Assembly: GCA_902632605.1 (NCBI GenBank)
Contig: CACPDB010000005.1
Span: 62,001 to 126,000 of the forward strand
Direction of reading: 5' to 3'
DNA: 64,000 nucleotides
From: an uncultured SAR86 cluster bacterium
Lineage (GTDB): Bacteria > Pseudomonadota > Gammaproteobacteria > Magnimaribacterales > AG-339-G14
Shown in pieces: positions 1-9,370 of this stretch (position 1 is its first letter; each line of letters starts with the position of its first letter). The notes under the pieces are model-generated. The model worked only from the letters and a program-made list of their open reading frames with translations, was not told the origin of the DNA and did no database searches. Position numbers and translations under genes: made by a program.

Positions 1-726
1 ATGATAGAAAACTCCTCCAGAGATGGTGAGCGTTAGAGCAGGTGATTTTTTTAAAGCATTAACCAAGATTGTCATTACTTCCGAGAAAGATAGTTTCTCT
101 TCTTGGGCTTCGATTAAATTTTGACTTTCAACTCTTTTTTTATCTTTAAAGAGCAACATGCAAAGTCCTAAAAAGACACCTAGGATTCCTAACATATAAA
201 AACATCCACGCCACCCAATCGTCTCTCCAAGTAAGCCTTCTAAAAAAATTGGCGATTTTATATCCGCAACAAATCCAACCAATAAAAGACTTATCGCAAC
301 ACCCAAGGGAACTCCTAAGTAATAAAATCCAGCAGCAAACCCCATCCTTTTAGGTGGGAAGGCATCGCCCAAGAGAGACATTGATGTTGGGGTTATGATT
401 GATTCACCGACACCAATAAACATTCTCGGCAGAGCTAAAGTAATAAATCCTTTGGCTGCACCTGAGGCCATTGTGAAAACACTCCAAAGCACCACTCCAA
501 AAGCAATCAACTTAGATCTATTTACACGATCAGCTAGAGCTCCCATGAACAGACCCATTATTGAGTAAAAGAAAATAAAAGCCAAAGAGGTAAGCAGTCC
601 AAATTGCCAACCTGTAAGCTCTAGTTCCGGAACAATGTAGTTGGCAAAACTTGCGATTAATTGTCTATCTGTAATATTGAGAAGATTTAATACAGTCAGA
701 AAAAAAAGAAGTCTATATGGATTCAT
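1..726 (-). CDS. MFS transporter, N-terminal part (cut by window edge)
   Basis: The frame is open on the minus strand from an ATG at 726 to base 1, giving about 242 residues with no stop, so the C-terminal half lies outside the window and the ORF track omits it. The protein is strongly hydrophobic, with about six membrane helices. It carries the major facilitator signature between helices 2 and 3 (GLFMGALADRVNRSKL) and a helix-4/5 stretch of the kind LPRMFIGVGES. A charged loop (KDKKRVESQNLIEAQEEK) follows, as expected of the central cytoplasmic loop. The substrate cannot be read from this. It is divergent from coaE, with a 59-bp spacer. Confidence 0.85.
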   Translation of the reverse strand, partial: MNPYRLLFFLTVLNLLNITDRQLIASFANYIVPELELTGWQFGLLTSLAFIFFYSIMGLFMGALADRVNRSKLIAFGVVLWSVFTMASGAAKGFITLALPRMFIGVGESIITPTSMSLLGDAFPPKRMGFAAGFYYLGVPLGVAISLLLVGFVADIKSPIFLEGLLGETIGWRGCFYMLGILGVFLGLCMLLFKDKKRVESQNLIEAQEEKLSFSEVMTILVNALKKSPALTLTISGGVFYH

Positions 727-785
727 ACTTATAGGATATTGTGAAAGAATTATCATAGTATAGGATTTTTAAAAAAATATAAAAA

Positions 786-1385
786 ATGTTTGTTTTGGGC
801 GTAACAGGTGGAATTGGGTCTGGCAAATCAGCAGCAACTGATATTTTTTCCTCTCTGGGAATTAAGATAGTTGATGCCGATGTTTTATCTAGAGTCCCTG
901 TTCAAAAAGGAGAAGCAGGCCTTTTTGAGATAGAAAAAAGATATGGTTCTGAAATTCTTCTTGCTACAGGTGAACTGGATAGAAAAAAATTAAGAGAAAT
1001 AATATTTGAAAAAGAAGAGGAAAAAGATTGGTTAGAAAATTTACTTCATCCTTTAATAGCGGATTTAATAAAAGAGGAATTAAAGTCATCTACTTCCAAG
1101 TATACAATCCTTGCCTCGCCATTGTTGTTCGAAACTAAACAGTCCGATTATTGCGATGAAGTACTGGTTATTGATGTATCTGAGGAAACTCAAATTTTAA
1201 GAACAAAGACGCGAGACGATGTTCCTGAAGAACAAGTGAAAACTATAATTCTTTCGCAAATCAATCGTTCTGAAAGACTCAGATTAGCAACTCATATCAT
1301 AGAAAACGAAAATACTTTAGATGATCTAAAAAAAGCTGTAACAGAATTACATCAAAAAATAATTACTCAAATTGAAACCAAATGA
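786..1385 (+). CDS. coaE: Dephospho-CoA kinase
   Basis: This enzyme phosphorylates the ribose 3'-OH of dephospho-CoA with ATP, the last step of coenzyme A synthesis in the cytoplasm. The 199-residue length is normal for the family. The P-loop is at residues 5-16 (GVTGGIGSGKSA), followed by the substrate-site stretch VDADVLSR. Later segments (ASPLLFETK, QINRSERLRLATHIIENE) match the conserved lid and C-terminal regions. The stop overlaps the start of yacG by 4 bases, so the two are probably translationally coupled; coaE-yacG is a standard gammaproteobacterial pair. Confidence 0.96.
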   Translation: MFVLGVTGGIGSGKSAATDIFSSLGIKIVDADVLSRVPVQKGEAGLFEIEKRYGSEILLATGELDRKKLREIIFEKEEEKDWLENLLHPLIADLIKEELKSSTSKYTILASPLLFETKQSDYCDEVLVIDVSEETQILRTKTRDDVPEEQVKTIILSQINRSERLRLATHIIENENTLDDLKKAVTELHQKIITQIETK

Positions 1386-1534
1386 AATGTCCAAGTTGTA
1401 AAGAAGAAATTTCAGAAAGCGCTGATAAAAAATTTAGACCTTTCTGCTCAGAAAGATGCCGCTCTTTGGACCTGTCAGATTGGCTTAACGAAAGAAATGT
1501 TATTTCTTCGGACTTATCTCATTCAGAAGATTGA
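1382..1534 (+). CDS. yacG: DNA gyrase inhibitor YacG, small zinc protein
   Basis: This 50-codon gene is too short for the ORF track. Its start ATG overlaps the coaE stop. The translation shows the family's zinc knuckle, CPSC near the N-terminus and PFCSERCR about 16 residues later (four cysteines at about 3, 6, 22 and 26), followed by the diagnostic SLDLSDWLNE. YacG in E. coli binds GyrB and inhibits DNA gyrase. The identification rests on the motif and the coaE neighbour. Its 3' end overlaps the convergent thiE-like gene by 16 bp. Confidence 0.92.
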   Translation: MKCPSCKEEISESADKKFRPFCSERCRSLDLSDWLNERNVISSDLSHSED

Positions 1535-2061
1535 AAAAATCCACTTATACCTGCAATACCTTGAGCACCATTTTCTTGTGCAATTCTAAGGTCGTCTTGC
1601 TTTAAACCTCCCAAAGCAAAACTCGGCCCTGGAAATAGCTTAGCCAGTTTTGAAAATTTCTCCCAGCCCAATGCAGGATTTTTATTAACAACATTTTTTA
1701 TTGGAGAGATAAATATATAATCCAGCCCAAGTTGTGCAGCTTTAATAACTTCTTTTTTATTATGACAGGAAGCACCGGTCAAAGAGGAACTCAACTGATT
1801 TGTTTCTATCAAATCTCTGGAGGTTAGATGTAGGCTTTCATGACCGGAAATATTTTTTACCAATCCTGAATTCAAAATTACTTTGCCTCCCTTATTTTCG
1901 TAAATTTCTTTGGTTTTATTCCAATGCTCTGATGAAAAATCTATTACATCTACTCTGTAGATCAAGTACTTAGAAGTATCAGATAGTTTTTCAATTAGAG
2001 AAAAGAAGTTTTCTGGAATTTTTTTTGGAGTTATTGGAATAAAACTAGCTTCTGTAATCAC
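1519..2061 (-). CDS. ThiE/TenI-like protein (orphan C-terminal half of a MutT-ThiE fusion)
   Basis: This 180-residue TIM-barrel protein belongs to the thiamine-phosphate synthase/TenI superfamily. Visible family features are TGASCHNKKEVIKAAQLGLDYIFISPI, a GWEKFSKLAKLFPGPSFALGGL phosphate-binding region and GAQGIAGISGFF. In many gammaproteobacteria the gene between argJ and yacG encodes a fused Nudix (MutT) plus ThiE-like protein of about 310 residues. Here only the ThiE-like half is present, and it starts inside the end of argJ (17-bp overlap), leaving no room for a Nudix domain. The substrate is unknown; a role in thiamine synthesis is not shown, since no other thi gene is nearby. It is the last gene of the minus-strand operon. 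Confidence 0.8.
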   Translation of the reverse strand: MITEASFIPITPKKIPENFFSLIEKLSDTSKYLIYRVDVIDFSSEHWNKTKEIYENKGGKVILNSGLVKNISGHESLHLTSRDLIETNQLSSSLTGASCHNKKEVIKAAQLGLDYIFISPIKNVVNKNPALGWEKFSKLAKLFPGPSFALGGLKQDDLRIAQENGAQGIAGISGFFQSSE

Positions 2062-3220
2062 TATTGATTGATATGTACTCTGGGGATAGGTCTGAAGTCA
2101 TGACAAGAGCCGATTGTTTAGATTTTCCAAGATTGATTTCAATATTGATTGTTTTTTTTCTAAATTCCTTTTTGCCTTTTGCTTCGGAATATTTTGGACT
2201 TAGATTTCCATTGACTAAAACCGGATGACCTCCAATTTTTAGTGATAGATTTTTCATATCAAACTCTTTTTCATCAGCATTTCCTGCAGCAGTAATAATT
2301 CTGCCCCAATTGGGATCTTCACCGTATGCGGCTGTTTTAACCAGAGGAGAGTTTGCAACTTTTAAAGCAACTTTCTTAGAAGCTTTATAAGAGCTTAATC
2401 CCGAAACTTTAATTTTAATGAGTTTGGTCGCACCTTCTCCATCTAAAACCATCTTTTCAGCTAATTCTCTAAAGACCTCAAAAAAGTTATTCTTAATTTT
2501 TTTGTGATATTTCTTAAAGTCACTTTTTTTCTCTGAGGTTGTTGCAAAAATACTGGAATCGCTCGGAGATTGATCTCCATCAATGGAGATGGCATTAAAT
2601 GTTTGATCGCAAATATCCCTGTGTAATTTCTTCAACTGAATTTTTGAAATTTTTAGATCCGTAAAAATAAAACTCAGGGTAGTTGCCATATTCGGTTCAA
2701 TCATCCCAACTCCTTTTGCAACTCCGATTACATTAATTTTTTGACTCCCTAGTTTAAATTCCTTTTTTACTACTTTATGTCGAGTGTCTGTAGTCATTAT
2801 TGCATTAGCAAAGTCTTCCCAAGAATTTTTGCCTAACTGATTGGTACATTTTTTAAACGCTTGAGAAAGCTTTTTAGTGTCAAGCAATTCTCCTACCACG
2901 CCAGTAGAAAAGGGCAAGATATTGTCTTTGGATACATTTAATGAAGAGGAAACATGCTCAATGAGTTTCTCAGAGTCTTTTTTTCCTTTCTTGCCAGTTG
3001 CAGCATTTGCATTTCCAGCATTGACCATCAAGATTTTTGGTTCCGAAATATTTTTATTTATTTTTTCCAAACATATTTCAACAGGTGCAGACTTAAATTT
3101 ATTTGAGGTAAACAAGCCAGACCAAATTGCTTTCTTCTCAAGTTTTACTATTGAGGTATCCAATCTAGTTCCATACTTCGTCTTGGAGGATGCGCAACCA
3201 ATTTTTATATCTTTCAACAT
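2045..3220 (-). CDS. argJ: Bifunctional ornithine acetyltransferase / N-acetylglutamate synthase
   Basis: ArgJ moves the acetyl group from N-acetylornithine to glutamate in the cyclic arginine pathway and, in bifunctional forms, also makes N-acetylglutamate from acetyl-CoA. The 391-residue length is typical. The self-cleavage site is visible at about residues 176-183 (EPNMATTLSF, cut between Ala and Thr to give alpha and beta chains). The C-terminal part carries the conserved AAYGEDPNWGRIITAAGNAD. It abuts secA with a 1-bp overlap and overlaps the next gene by 17 bp, so it lies inside one transcription unit. Which of the two activities it has cannot be told from sequence alone. Confidence 0.96.
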   Translation of the reverse strand: MLKDIKIGCASSKTKYGTRLDTSIVKLEKKAIWSGLFTSNKFKSAPVEICLEKINKNISEPKILMVNAGNANAATGKKGKKDSEKLIEHVSSSLNVSKDNILPFSTGVVGELLDTKKLSQAFKKCTNQLGKNSWEDFANAIMTTDTRHKVVKKEFKLGSQKINVIGVAKGVGMIEPNMATTLSFIFTDLKISKIQLKKLHRDICDQTFNAISIDGDQSPSDSSIFATTSEKKSDFKKYHKKIKNNFFEVFRELAEKMVLDGEGATKLIKIKVSGLSSYKASKKVALKVANSPLVKTAAYGEDPNWGRIITAAGNADEKEFDMKNLSLKIGGHPVLVNGNLSPKYSEAKGKKEFRKKTINIEINLGKSKQSALVMTSDLSPEYISINSDYRS

Positions 3221-5853
3221 TATCTTTTCTTCTTTTTTCTGTTAGCTTTTGCTTGTAGTCTTCTTAGACGTCTATTTCCTTCTACTGGTTGATCGTTATT
3301 AGATGCTTGTTGGTTAGACACAGAGTTATCCATAAATGCTGATGGAGAATTTTCATGCACTGTTTTAGTTTTTTCTAAGACCTCTCTAGATTTCATCTTT
3401 TCAATTTCTTGTTCGTCTTCAGGTTTTACTTCGACGCGGCAAAGGAATCTTGTAGATTCTTTTTTTATTGTTTCAAGAAGTTGTTCAAACATCTCAAACG
3501 CTTCTCTTTTATATTCAAGACGCGGATCTTTTCCTGCATAACTTCGAAACCCAATGTTTTGTCTAAGCGAATCAAGTTGATTGATATGATTCTTCCAACT
3601 TTGATCAATAACTTGGAGGATGATTTGATTTTCCAATTGAGAATAAACGTCTGAAAATTTATTTCTTTTTTCTAAGTAAATTTTGTCAGCAAAATCCAAA
3701 AGCTTATTCAACACCTCTTGCGTGTTGGATTCACTATTTTCTAATTCAGCTTTTAAATTAAATTGCAAATTAAATTCAGATTCTAGGATATTTGTTAGTT
3801 CATCAACTTTCCAATTGGTTTCTATTTCATATTCAGGAATATGAGCTTCAAAAATCGAGCTCAAAACATCAGCTCGCATATTTGAAATTAAGTCGTCTAA
3901 TTCTTTGTCTTCTAATATTTCTTTTCTTTGCTTATAAATTACCTGTCTTTGTTCATTCAAGACATCGTCAAATTCTAGAATTCTTTTCCGAATGTCAAAA
4001 TTCCTACCTTCAACTCGTCGTTGAGCTCGTTCTATAGAATTGGTTAACATTTTATGTTCTATCGATTCTCCTTTTTTCATTCCGCCGAAGGATTGCATAA
4101 GAGCTTTCATTCGGTCAGGAGCAAATATTTTGAGCAAGCCATCATCAAGTGATAAGAAAAACTGGGAAGAACCGGGGTCACCTTGCCGTCCTGACCTACC
4201 TCTCAACTGATTATCAATTCTTCGAGATTCATGTCTTTCGGTACCGATGACATGCAATCCTCCCAATTCAACAATTTCCTTTCTGGCTGCTGCAGATTCA
4301 GGGAACCCTCCAAGGACAATATCTGTTCCTCTTCCAGCCATATTTGTAGCTATGGTTACAGCTTTTTCTTTTCCAGCTTGAGAAATTATTTCTGCTTCTT
4401 GTTGATTTTGTTTGGCGTTTAAAACACGATGAGGAATATTTAATGTATCCAGTTTTTTTGACAAAACTTCAGAGTTTTCAACAGATATGGTGCCAACAAG
4501 AATGGGATTACCTTTTTCGTGATAAGTTTTTATCTCATCTATGATGGCATCATTTTTTTCATCCTCTGTGAGATAAATTTTATCGTTTTTGTCTTCTCTG
4601 ACCATTGGAAGATTTGTGGGAATAGAAATTGCCTGCAAAGAATAAATTTCATCAAATTCTCTAGCTTCTGTTTTGGCAGTTCCTGTCATGCCTGACAGCT
4701 TTTCAAACATTCTAAAGAAGTTTTGAAAAGTAGTAGACGCAAGTGTTTGACTTTCAACTTGAATATCCAAATTTTCTTTTAATTCTAGAGCTTGATGCAC
4801 TCCATCAGAAAGTCTTCTGCCTGGCATCGCTCGACCTGAATTGGTATCAATTAAGATGACTTTTCCATTTTGAACTATGTAATCGGTATTTTTTTCAAAC
4901 AGAGTTTCAGCCCTAACAAGAGCTTGGACCATATTCAGAAGTTTTAAGTTTTCACTAGCATACAAACTCACAGAATCCTCGAGGAGGTCATTTTGCTTGA
5001 GATAATTTTCTATTTTTTCATGCCCATTTTCGGTAATTTCTATTGATCTGGATTGCAGATCTATAGTGAAGTCTCCTGCTTTCACGACTTCTTCTTTTTC
5101 AAAATCAAACTCTTCCTCAGTAAGACTTTTCACTACCGGCTTAAGCTTTCTGTAGAGAGGTCCATTATCTTCAGCAACACCACTTATAATAAGAGGAGTT
5201 CTGGCTTCATCGATTAATATCGAATCCACTTCGTCTACCACCACAAAATAAGGATCTCTTTGAAGACGATCTTCCTCTCTGAGAACCATATTGTCCCTGA
5301 GGTAATCAAACCCCAGTTCATTGTTTGTGGCATAAACGACATTTTTGGCATAGTTTTCTTTTTTCTCTAAAGGATTAAGTTCTGAAGTGATATATCCAAC
5401 ATTCATTCCCAAGCCTTCAAAAATTGGCGCCATCCAGTTTGCATCTCTTTTAGCCAAGTATTCATTTGCAGTAACCACAATGACACTTTTTCCAGTAAGT
5501 GCATTGAGATAACAGGGTAAGGTTGCAACCAATGTCTTTCCTTCTCCCGTTGCCATTTCGGCAATCATGCCTTCATTCAAAATGGCACCACCAATCAATT
5601 GACAATCGTAGTGACGAAGTCCTATAAATCTTTTGCTTGATTCTCTTACAGCTGCAAACGCCTCTGGCATGATGTCTTCTAAACTTGAACCTTCGGAAAG
5701 TCTTTCTTTTAATTTACTAGTTGTATTTTTAAGTTCTTCGTTTGTAAAAGAATCAAAGTTTTGTTCTAAATCATTTATTGAATTTACAACGCTTCCGAGT
5801 TTACGTAAAACTCGCTTATCTTTGTTTCCAAATAAGAATGACAATATGGACAT
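3220..5853 (-). CDS. secA: Preprotein translocase ATPase SecA
   Basis: SecA is the cytoplasmic motor that pushes unfolded preproteins through SecYEG. The 877 residues contain the DEAD-motor Walker A (MATGEGKTL, about 100-107), Walker B with VVDEVDSILIDEARTP, the preprotein-binding and second motor region (TNMAGRGTDIVLGG, QLRGRSGRQGDPGSS) and the C-terminal helical scaffold. The extreme C-terminus is RRLRRLQAKANRKKKKR; the cysteine-rich zinc/SecB-binding tail found in most proteobacterial SecA is absent. The gene is 2 bp downstream of lpxC; no secM lies between them. Confidence 0.98.
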   Translation of the reverse strand: MSILSFLFGNKDKRVLRKLGSVVNSINDLEQNFDSFTNEELKNTTSKLKERLSEGSSLEDIMPEAFAAVRESSKRFIGLRHYDCQLIGGAILNEGMIAEMATGEGKTLVATLPCYLNALTGKSVIVVTANEYLAKRDANWMAPIFEGLGMNVGYITSELNPLEKKENYAKNVVYATNNELGFDYLRDNMVLREEDRLQRDPYFVVVDEVDSILIDEARTPLIISGVAEDNGPLYRKLKPVVKSLTEEEFDFEKEEVVKAGDFTIDLQSRSIEITENGHEKIENYLKQNDLLEDSVSLYASENLKLLNMVQALVRAETLFEKNTDYIVQNGKVILIDTNSGRAMPGRRLSDGVHQALELKENLDIQVESQTLASTTFQNFFRMFEKLSGMTGTAKTEAREFDEIYSLQAISIPTNLPMVREDKNDKIYLTEDEKNDAIIDEIKTYHEKGNPILVGTISVENSEVLSKKLDTLNIPHRVLNAKQNQQEAEIISQAGKEKAVTIATNMAGRGTDIVLGGFPESAAARKEIVELGGLHVIGTERHESRRIDNQLRGRSGRQGDPGSSQFFLSLDDGLLKIFAPDRMKALMQSFGGMKKGESIEHKMLTNSIERAQRRVEGRNFDIRKRILEFDDVLNEQRQVIYKQRKEILEDKELDDLISNMRADVLSSIFEAHIPEYEIETNWKVDELTNILESEFNLQFNLKAELENSESNTQEVLNKLLDFADKIYLEKRNKFSDVYSQLENQIILQVIDQSWKNHINQLDSLRQNIGFRSYAGKDPRLEYKREAFEMFEQLLETIKKESTRFLCRVEVKPEDEQEIEKMKSREVLEKTKTVHENSPSAFMDNSVSNQQASNNDQPVEGNRRLRRLQAKANRKKKKR

Positions 5854-5855
5854 GT

Positions 5856-6776
5856 TTATCCAAGACTAGGGTCGATGATCGGTTCTATATAATCAATAAT
5901 AGGATTATCACTTTCAGAGGAAATGAGCTCCCATGAATCTGGAACTTCAATTAATTTTCTTAAAAGCAAGTTGTTTTGTGTATGTCCAGATTTATATCCC
6001 TCAAATTCTCCAATAAGATTATGTTGCAATAAATATAAGTCTCCGATTACATCCAAAATTTTATGTTTAACCAACTCATCTTTAGATCGCAAACCTTCTT
6101 CGTTTAAGATTTCATTATCTTTGATAGCGATAGCATTTTTTTGACTAGCCCCCAGCGAAAGAGAATTCTTTTTTGCTGCTTCAAGATCTTCCATAAAGCC
6201 ATAAGTCCTTGATCTTGAAATTTCTTTTAAATACGTCGTTGAATTAAAATCAACTGTGGTTTTTCTGGATAAACCTTTCCTAACTTCGTCGTCATAAACA
6301 AGTGAATGAGTCACTTTGAAACCATCGTAGGGAGAAAGTTTTGCCCAAGCACCATTATCTGTGAATATCGAAACTTCCTTTTTAATTTTTATAAACTTTT
6401 TTGGTTTTGTTTGTTCTTTTATGCCTGCAGACTGAATTAAGAAGACAAAAGGACTGGCGCTACCATCCATAATTGGAACTTCTCTGTCATTTATTTCGAC
6501 AGTTACGTTATCTATGCCAAGCCCAGCAAAAGCAGACATCAAGTGTTCAACAGTAGCTATTTCAATTTCACCGAATTTAAGTGTTGTTGCCAGAGTAGTT
6601 GGCCCAACATTTTCTACAACTGCCTTAATTTCAACATGGGGATCTAAATCTACTCTTCTGAAAACAATACCTTGATCTTCTTCGGCTGGGAGAAGATTAA
6701 TTACAATTTTTCTTCCTGAATGAACGCCAATTCCCGTTGCTTTTATTGGATTTGTAAGTGTTCGTTGTACTAACAT
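5856..6776 (-). CDS. lpxC: UDP-3-O-acyl-N-acetylglucosamine deacetylase
   Basis: LpxC is a cytosolic zinc enzyme catalysing the first committed step of lipid A synthesis, so the organism makes lipopolysaccharide. At 306 residues it matches the E. coli length almost residue for residue: zinc ligands fall at His78 (VEHLMSAFAGLGIDN), His238 and Asp242 (HKILDVIGDLYLL), and the catalytic His265 is in GHTQNN. The N-terminus QRTLTNPIKATGIGVHSG is the usual one and fixes the start. It overlaps rlmB by 7 bp, an unusual partner; in relatives lpxC often follows ftsZ. Confidence 0.98.
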   Translation of the reverse strand: MLVQRTLTNPIKATGIGVHSGRKIVINLLPAEEDQGIVFRRVDLDPHVEIKAVVENVGPTTLATTLKFGEIEIATVEHLMSAFAGLGIDNVTVEINDREVPIMDGSASPFVFLIQSAGIKEQTKPKKFIKIKKEVSIFTDNGAWAKLSPYDGFKVTHSLVYDDEVRKGLSRKTTVDFNSTTYLKEISRSRTYGFMEDLEAAKKNSLSLGASQKNAIAIKDNEILNEEGLRSKDELVKHKILDVIGDLYLLQHNLIGEFEGYKSGHTQNNLLLRKLIEVPDSWELISSESDNPIIDYIEPIIDPSLG

Positions 6777-7480
6777 TGCTCTTTAATTCTTTGTTTTCTA
6801 GCTTCAAATAGGATAACAGAACAAGCATTAGATACGTTAAGACTTTCTATTTGATCATTCATAGGAATTCTTATCATTTCGTCTATATCTTTTTTTAGAT
6901 TTGGTTTTATGCCTTTGCCTTCGGAACCCATTATAATAGCCGTAGGCAAGTTATAATCACACTCATAATATTTTTTTTCAGCAGTTCCATCGCATCCAAG
7001 AATATTGAAATTTAAAGTTTTAAGATTCTTTAGTAGATACTTAATATTGTTAACAATAACAAAAGGTATTATCTCTGAAGCACCTTTGGAAACTTTTCTT
7101 ACTGTTTCGGTAAGATGACATGCTCTATTTTTGCTAACTATTACCGCATCTACATTTGCAGCTAAAGCAGTTCTTAATATCGAACCTACATTTTGTGGAT
7201 CCATGACATGATCCAAAATCAGTAGAAGTGAATTCTCTTTTTGACTAATCAACTTTTCTAAAAAATTAATATCTTTTATTTGTGATGGTTTGAAAATAGC
7301 TGATAGTTTTTTATCTTTGTTAAATGAGATAGCTAAATCCTTTTCCTCTGCGAGTGAAATCAATTCCAAAGTTTTTTTATTATTTTTATCCTTTGGAACA
7401 GAAAGTTCTTCGATATTTTGAGGGATGTTATCAAGTAAAGTTTTGATAAAGTTTTGATCAATAGTTTCCAACTTTTTCAT
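6770..7480 (-). CDS. rlmB: 23S rRNA 2'-O-methyltransferase (RlmB/TrmH family)
   Basis: This is a SPOUT-class methyltransferase; in E. coli RlmB methylates Gm2251 in the 23S rRNA P loop. The 236 residues have an N-terminal substrate-binding region and the three knot motifs in order: DPQNVGSILRTA, IIMGSEGKGI and IRIPMNDQIESLNVSNACSVILFE. Adjacency to rnr (2-bp gap) is the common rnr-rlmB arrangement and supports RlmB over other TrmH paralogues. The N-terminal domain is divergent, so the exact target base is inferred. Confidence 0.9.
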   Translation of the reverse strand: MKKLETIDQNFIKTLLDNIPQNIEELSVPKDKNNKKTLELISLAEEKDLAISFNKDKKLSAIFKPSQIKDINFLEKLISQKENSLLLILDHVMDPQNVGSILRTALAANVDAVIVSKNRACHLTETVRKVSKGASEIIPFVIVNNIKYLLKNLKTLNFNILGCDGTAEKKYYECDYNLPTAIIMGSEGKGIKPNLKKDIDEMIRIPMNDQIESLNVSNACSVILFEARKQRIKEQC

Positions 7481-7482
7481 TT

Positions 7483-9363
7483 CTAATTAATAGCTTTCAA
7501 ATCAATCCTCTTTCTAGAAGTTTCCACAGATTTTATTTTAATTTTGAATTTATCACCCAACGCATAAATATTATTTTTATTTGCTGAAGTAAGAGAATGA
7601 GATGTAGCATCATGAACATAATAAGGTGATCTTTTAAGATTTTTTATGTGACAAAACCCTTCAATATTAAGTCCATCGATGTGCATAAATACTCCAAATT
7701 CCAATACTGCCACAACTTCTCCATCGAATTCCTTTCCAATGTGTTCTTCGGCACACTTACAACTTAGATATTTAGAAGATTCCCTCACGATTTTCTCTGC
7801 TTCTCTGTCTTTATCACTACAAATTGTAGCAATTCCATCTATTTCATCTTGAGAATAAGAGCTTCCTTTTTTTTCAATAATCGACTTAATAACTCTATGC
7901 GTTACCAGATCTGAATACCTTCTTATTGGAGATGTAAAATGACAGTATTCTTTGAGTCCAAGAGCAAAATGATTGCTTTCTTTTCCTGAATAAACAGCAA
8001 GTTTCATGCTTCTTAAAATCTGATATGTCAAAGAAAAAGATTTTTCTTTTTGTTTGATCTCCTTTAGCCAAGCGTTGAGTTTCTCTCTAGGATTGGATTC
8101 AGTCATACCTTCACGGAGGCCTCTCGCTTTTAGAAATTCTTTTAGCTTTTCCAATTCATTGTAATCCGGGTTATCGTGGTGTCGGAATGGGATAGGTTTT
8201 TTAAGTTTTTTAGTTAATTTTGCCGCACAAATATTTGCCAGAATCATAGATTCTTCTATGACTTCGTTTGCTAATAAATGATTTATAGATTTGAACTTAA
8301 TTATTTTGTTATCTTTGCCAACTGGCCTGTATTCAGGGAGATAAAAATCTATCGCCTTCCTTTCTTCTCTTATTTTTCTTCTCAAAGCATGTATTTTTTT
8401 TAAGGTACTTAAATTAGACACAATATCACTTGGAAGGGTGGTTTGACCTTTTTGATAAAATTTTTCAACCTCATCATAGGTAAGACGATTCTTAGAACAG
8501 ATAACAGAATTGAAAAATTCAAAGGATTTTATTTCTCCTTCTCTATCTAGATAAATTTCACAAGTTAAAACCAACTTATCCTCGTTAGGCCTCAACGAAC
8601 AAAGTTTATTTGATATAAGTTCTGGCAGCATAGGGATTACTTTTTTTTCAAAATAAACCGAGGTTGCTCTAGACAAAGCTTCTTTATCTAGCGCAGAATC
8701 TTGAAGTACATATTCGGAAACGTCTGCTATTGCTACGTATAAAAGAAAGCCATCGGAACTTTCTTCAGCATACACAGCATCATCAAAATCTTTAGCGTTG
8801 CTTCCATCAATCGTCACAAAATTTAAACTCCTCAGATCTTTTCTGGACTTAACATCCTGTGCTGAAATATCTCTTTTAATCTTGTTACATTCGTTTATAA
8901 CAGATTTGGACCATTTGGTAGAAAGCTCGGTTCCATTGGTAGCAAAAATAAAAGCTTCCTCAAATACATCATTGCTTTTTAAGGTTTTTATTGGTTTTGC
9001 TTTAGGTTTGTACTTTAGAGATGGTTGAGATGTTATTTTTACCTCACAAATATCATTTGATTTGAAATTCTTCAAATTCTTGCCCTCTAGTAGGATATCG
9101 AGATGAAAACTTTTGTCTAGACTGGTTAGATAAGTCTTGCCTTTATACTTCCTAACAATGCCCGTAAGCTCACTGGTATTTCTTTTCAAAACTTCCTTAA
9201 TTTTTGCCTTACTTCCAGGCATTTTTTGACAAACAACTTCGTCTCCTGGAAAAACTTTGAACATTTCTCTATTCGATAAAGAAAGAAATTCATCCTCTGA
9301 ATACTTTACCCTCCCTCTGCCTGATTTATTTAAAAATACCTTGGCCTTAAAATTCTTTTTCAT
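7483..9363 (-). CDS. rnr: Ribonuclease R, short form
   Basis: This is an RNB-family 3'-5' exoribonuclease. The 626 residues hold N-terminal cold-shock-like RNA-binding segments, the RNB catalytic core with the acidic cluster at about 185-197 (IDGSNAKDFDDAVYAEE), the FTSPIRRYSDLVTHR motif and a C-terminal S1 domain (about 555-620, FDGEVVAVLEFGVFMHIDG). E. coli RNase R is about 813 residues; the N-terminal helix-turn-helix region and the basic C-terminal tail are missing here, so it approaches RNase II in size. The rlmB neighbour favours RNase R. A perfect TATAAT lies 7 bp before the ATG. Confidence 0.93.
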   Translation of the reverse strand: MKKNFKAKVFLNKSGRGRVKYSEDEFLSLSNREMFKVFPGDEVVCQKMPGSKAKIKEVLKRNTSELTGIVRKYKGKTYLTSLDKSFHLDILLEGKNLKNFKSNDICEVKITSQPSLKYKPKAKPIKTLKSNDVFEEAFIFATNGTELSTKWSKSVINECNKIKRDISAQDVKSRKDLRSLNFVTIDGSNAKDFDDAVYAEESSDGFLLYVAIADVSEYVLQDSALDKEALSRATSVYFEKKVIPMLPELISNKLCSLRPNEDKLVLTCEIYLDREGEIKSFEFFNSVICSKNRLTYDEVEKFYQKGQTTLPSDIVSNLSTLKKIHALRRKIREERKAIDFYLPEYRPVGKDNKIIKFKSINHLLANEVIEESMILANICAAKLTKKLKKPIPFRHHDNPDYNELEKLKEFLKARGLREGMTESNPREKLNAWLKEIKQKEKSFSLTYQILRSMKLAVYSGKESNHFALGLKEYCHFTSPIRRYSDLVTHRVIKSIIEKKGSSYSQDEIDGIATICSDKDREAEKIVRESSKYLSCKCAEEHIGKEFDGEVVAVLEFGVFMHIDGLNIEGFCHIKNLKRSPYYVHDATSHSLTSANKNNIYALGDKFKIKIKSVETSRKRIDLKAIN

Positions 9364-9370
9364 TTTTTAA

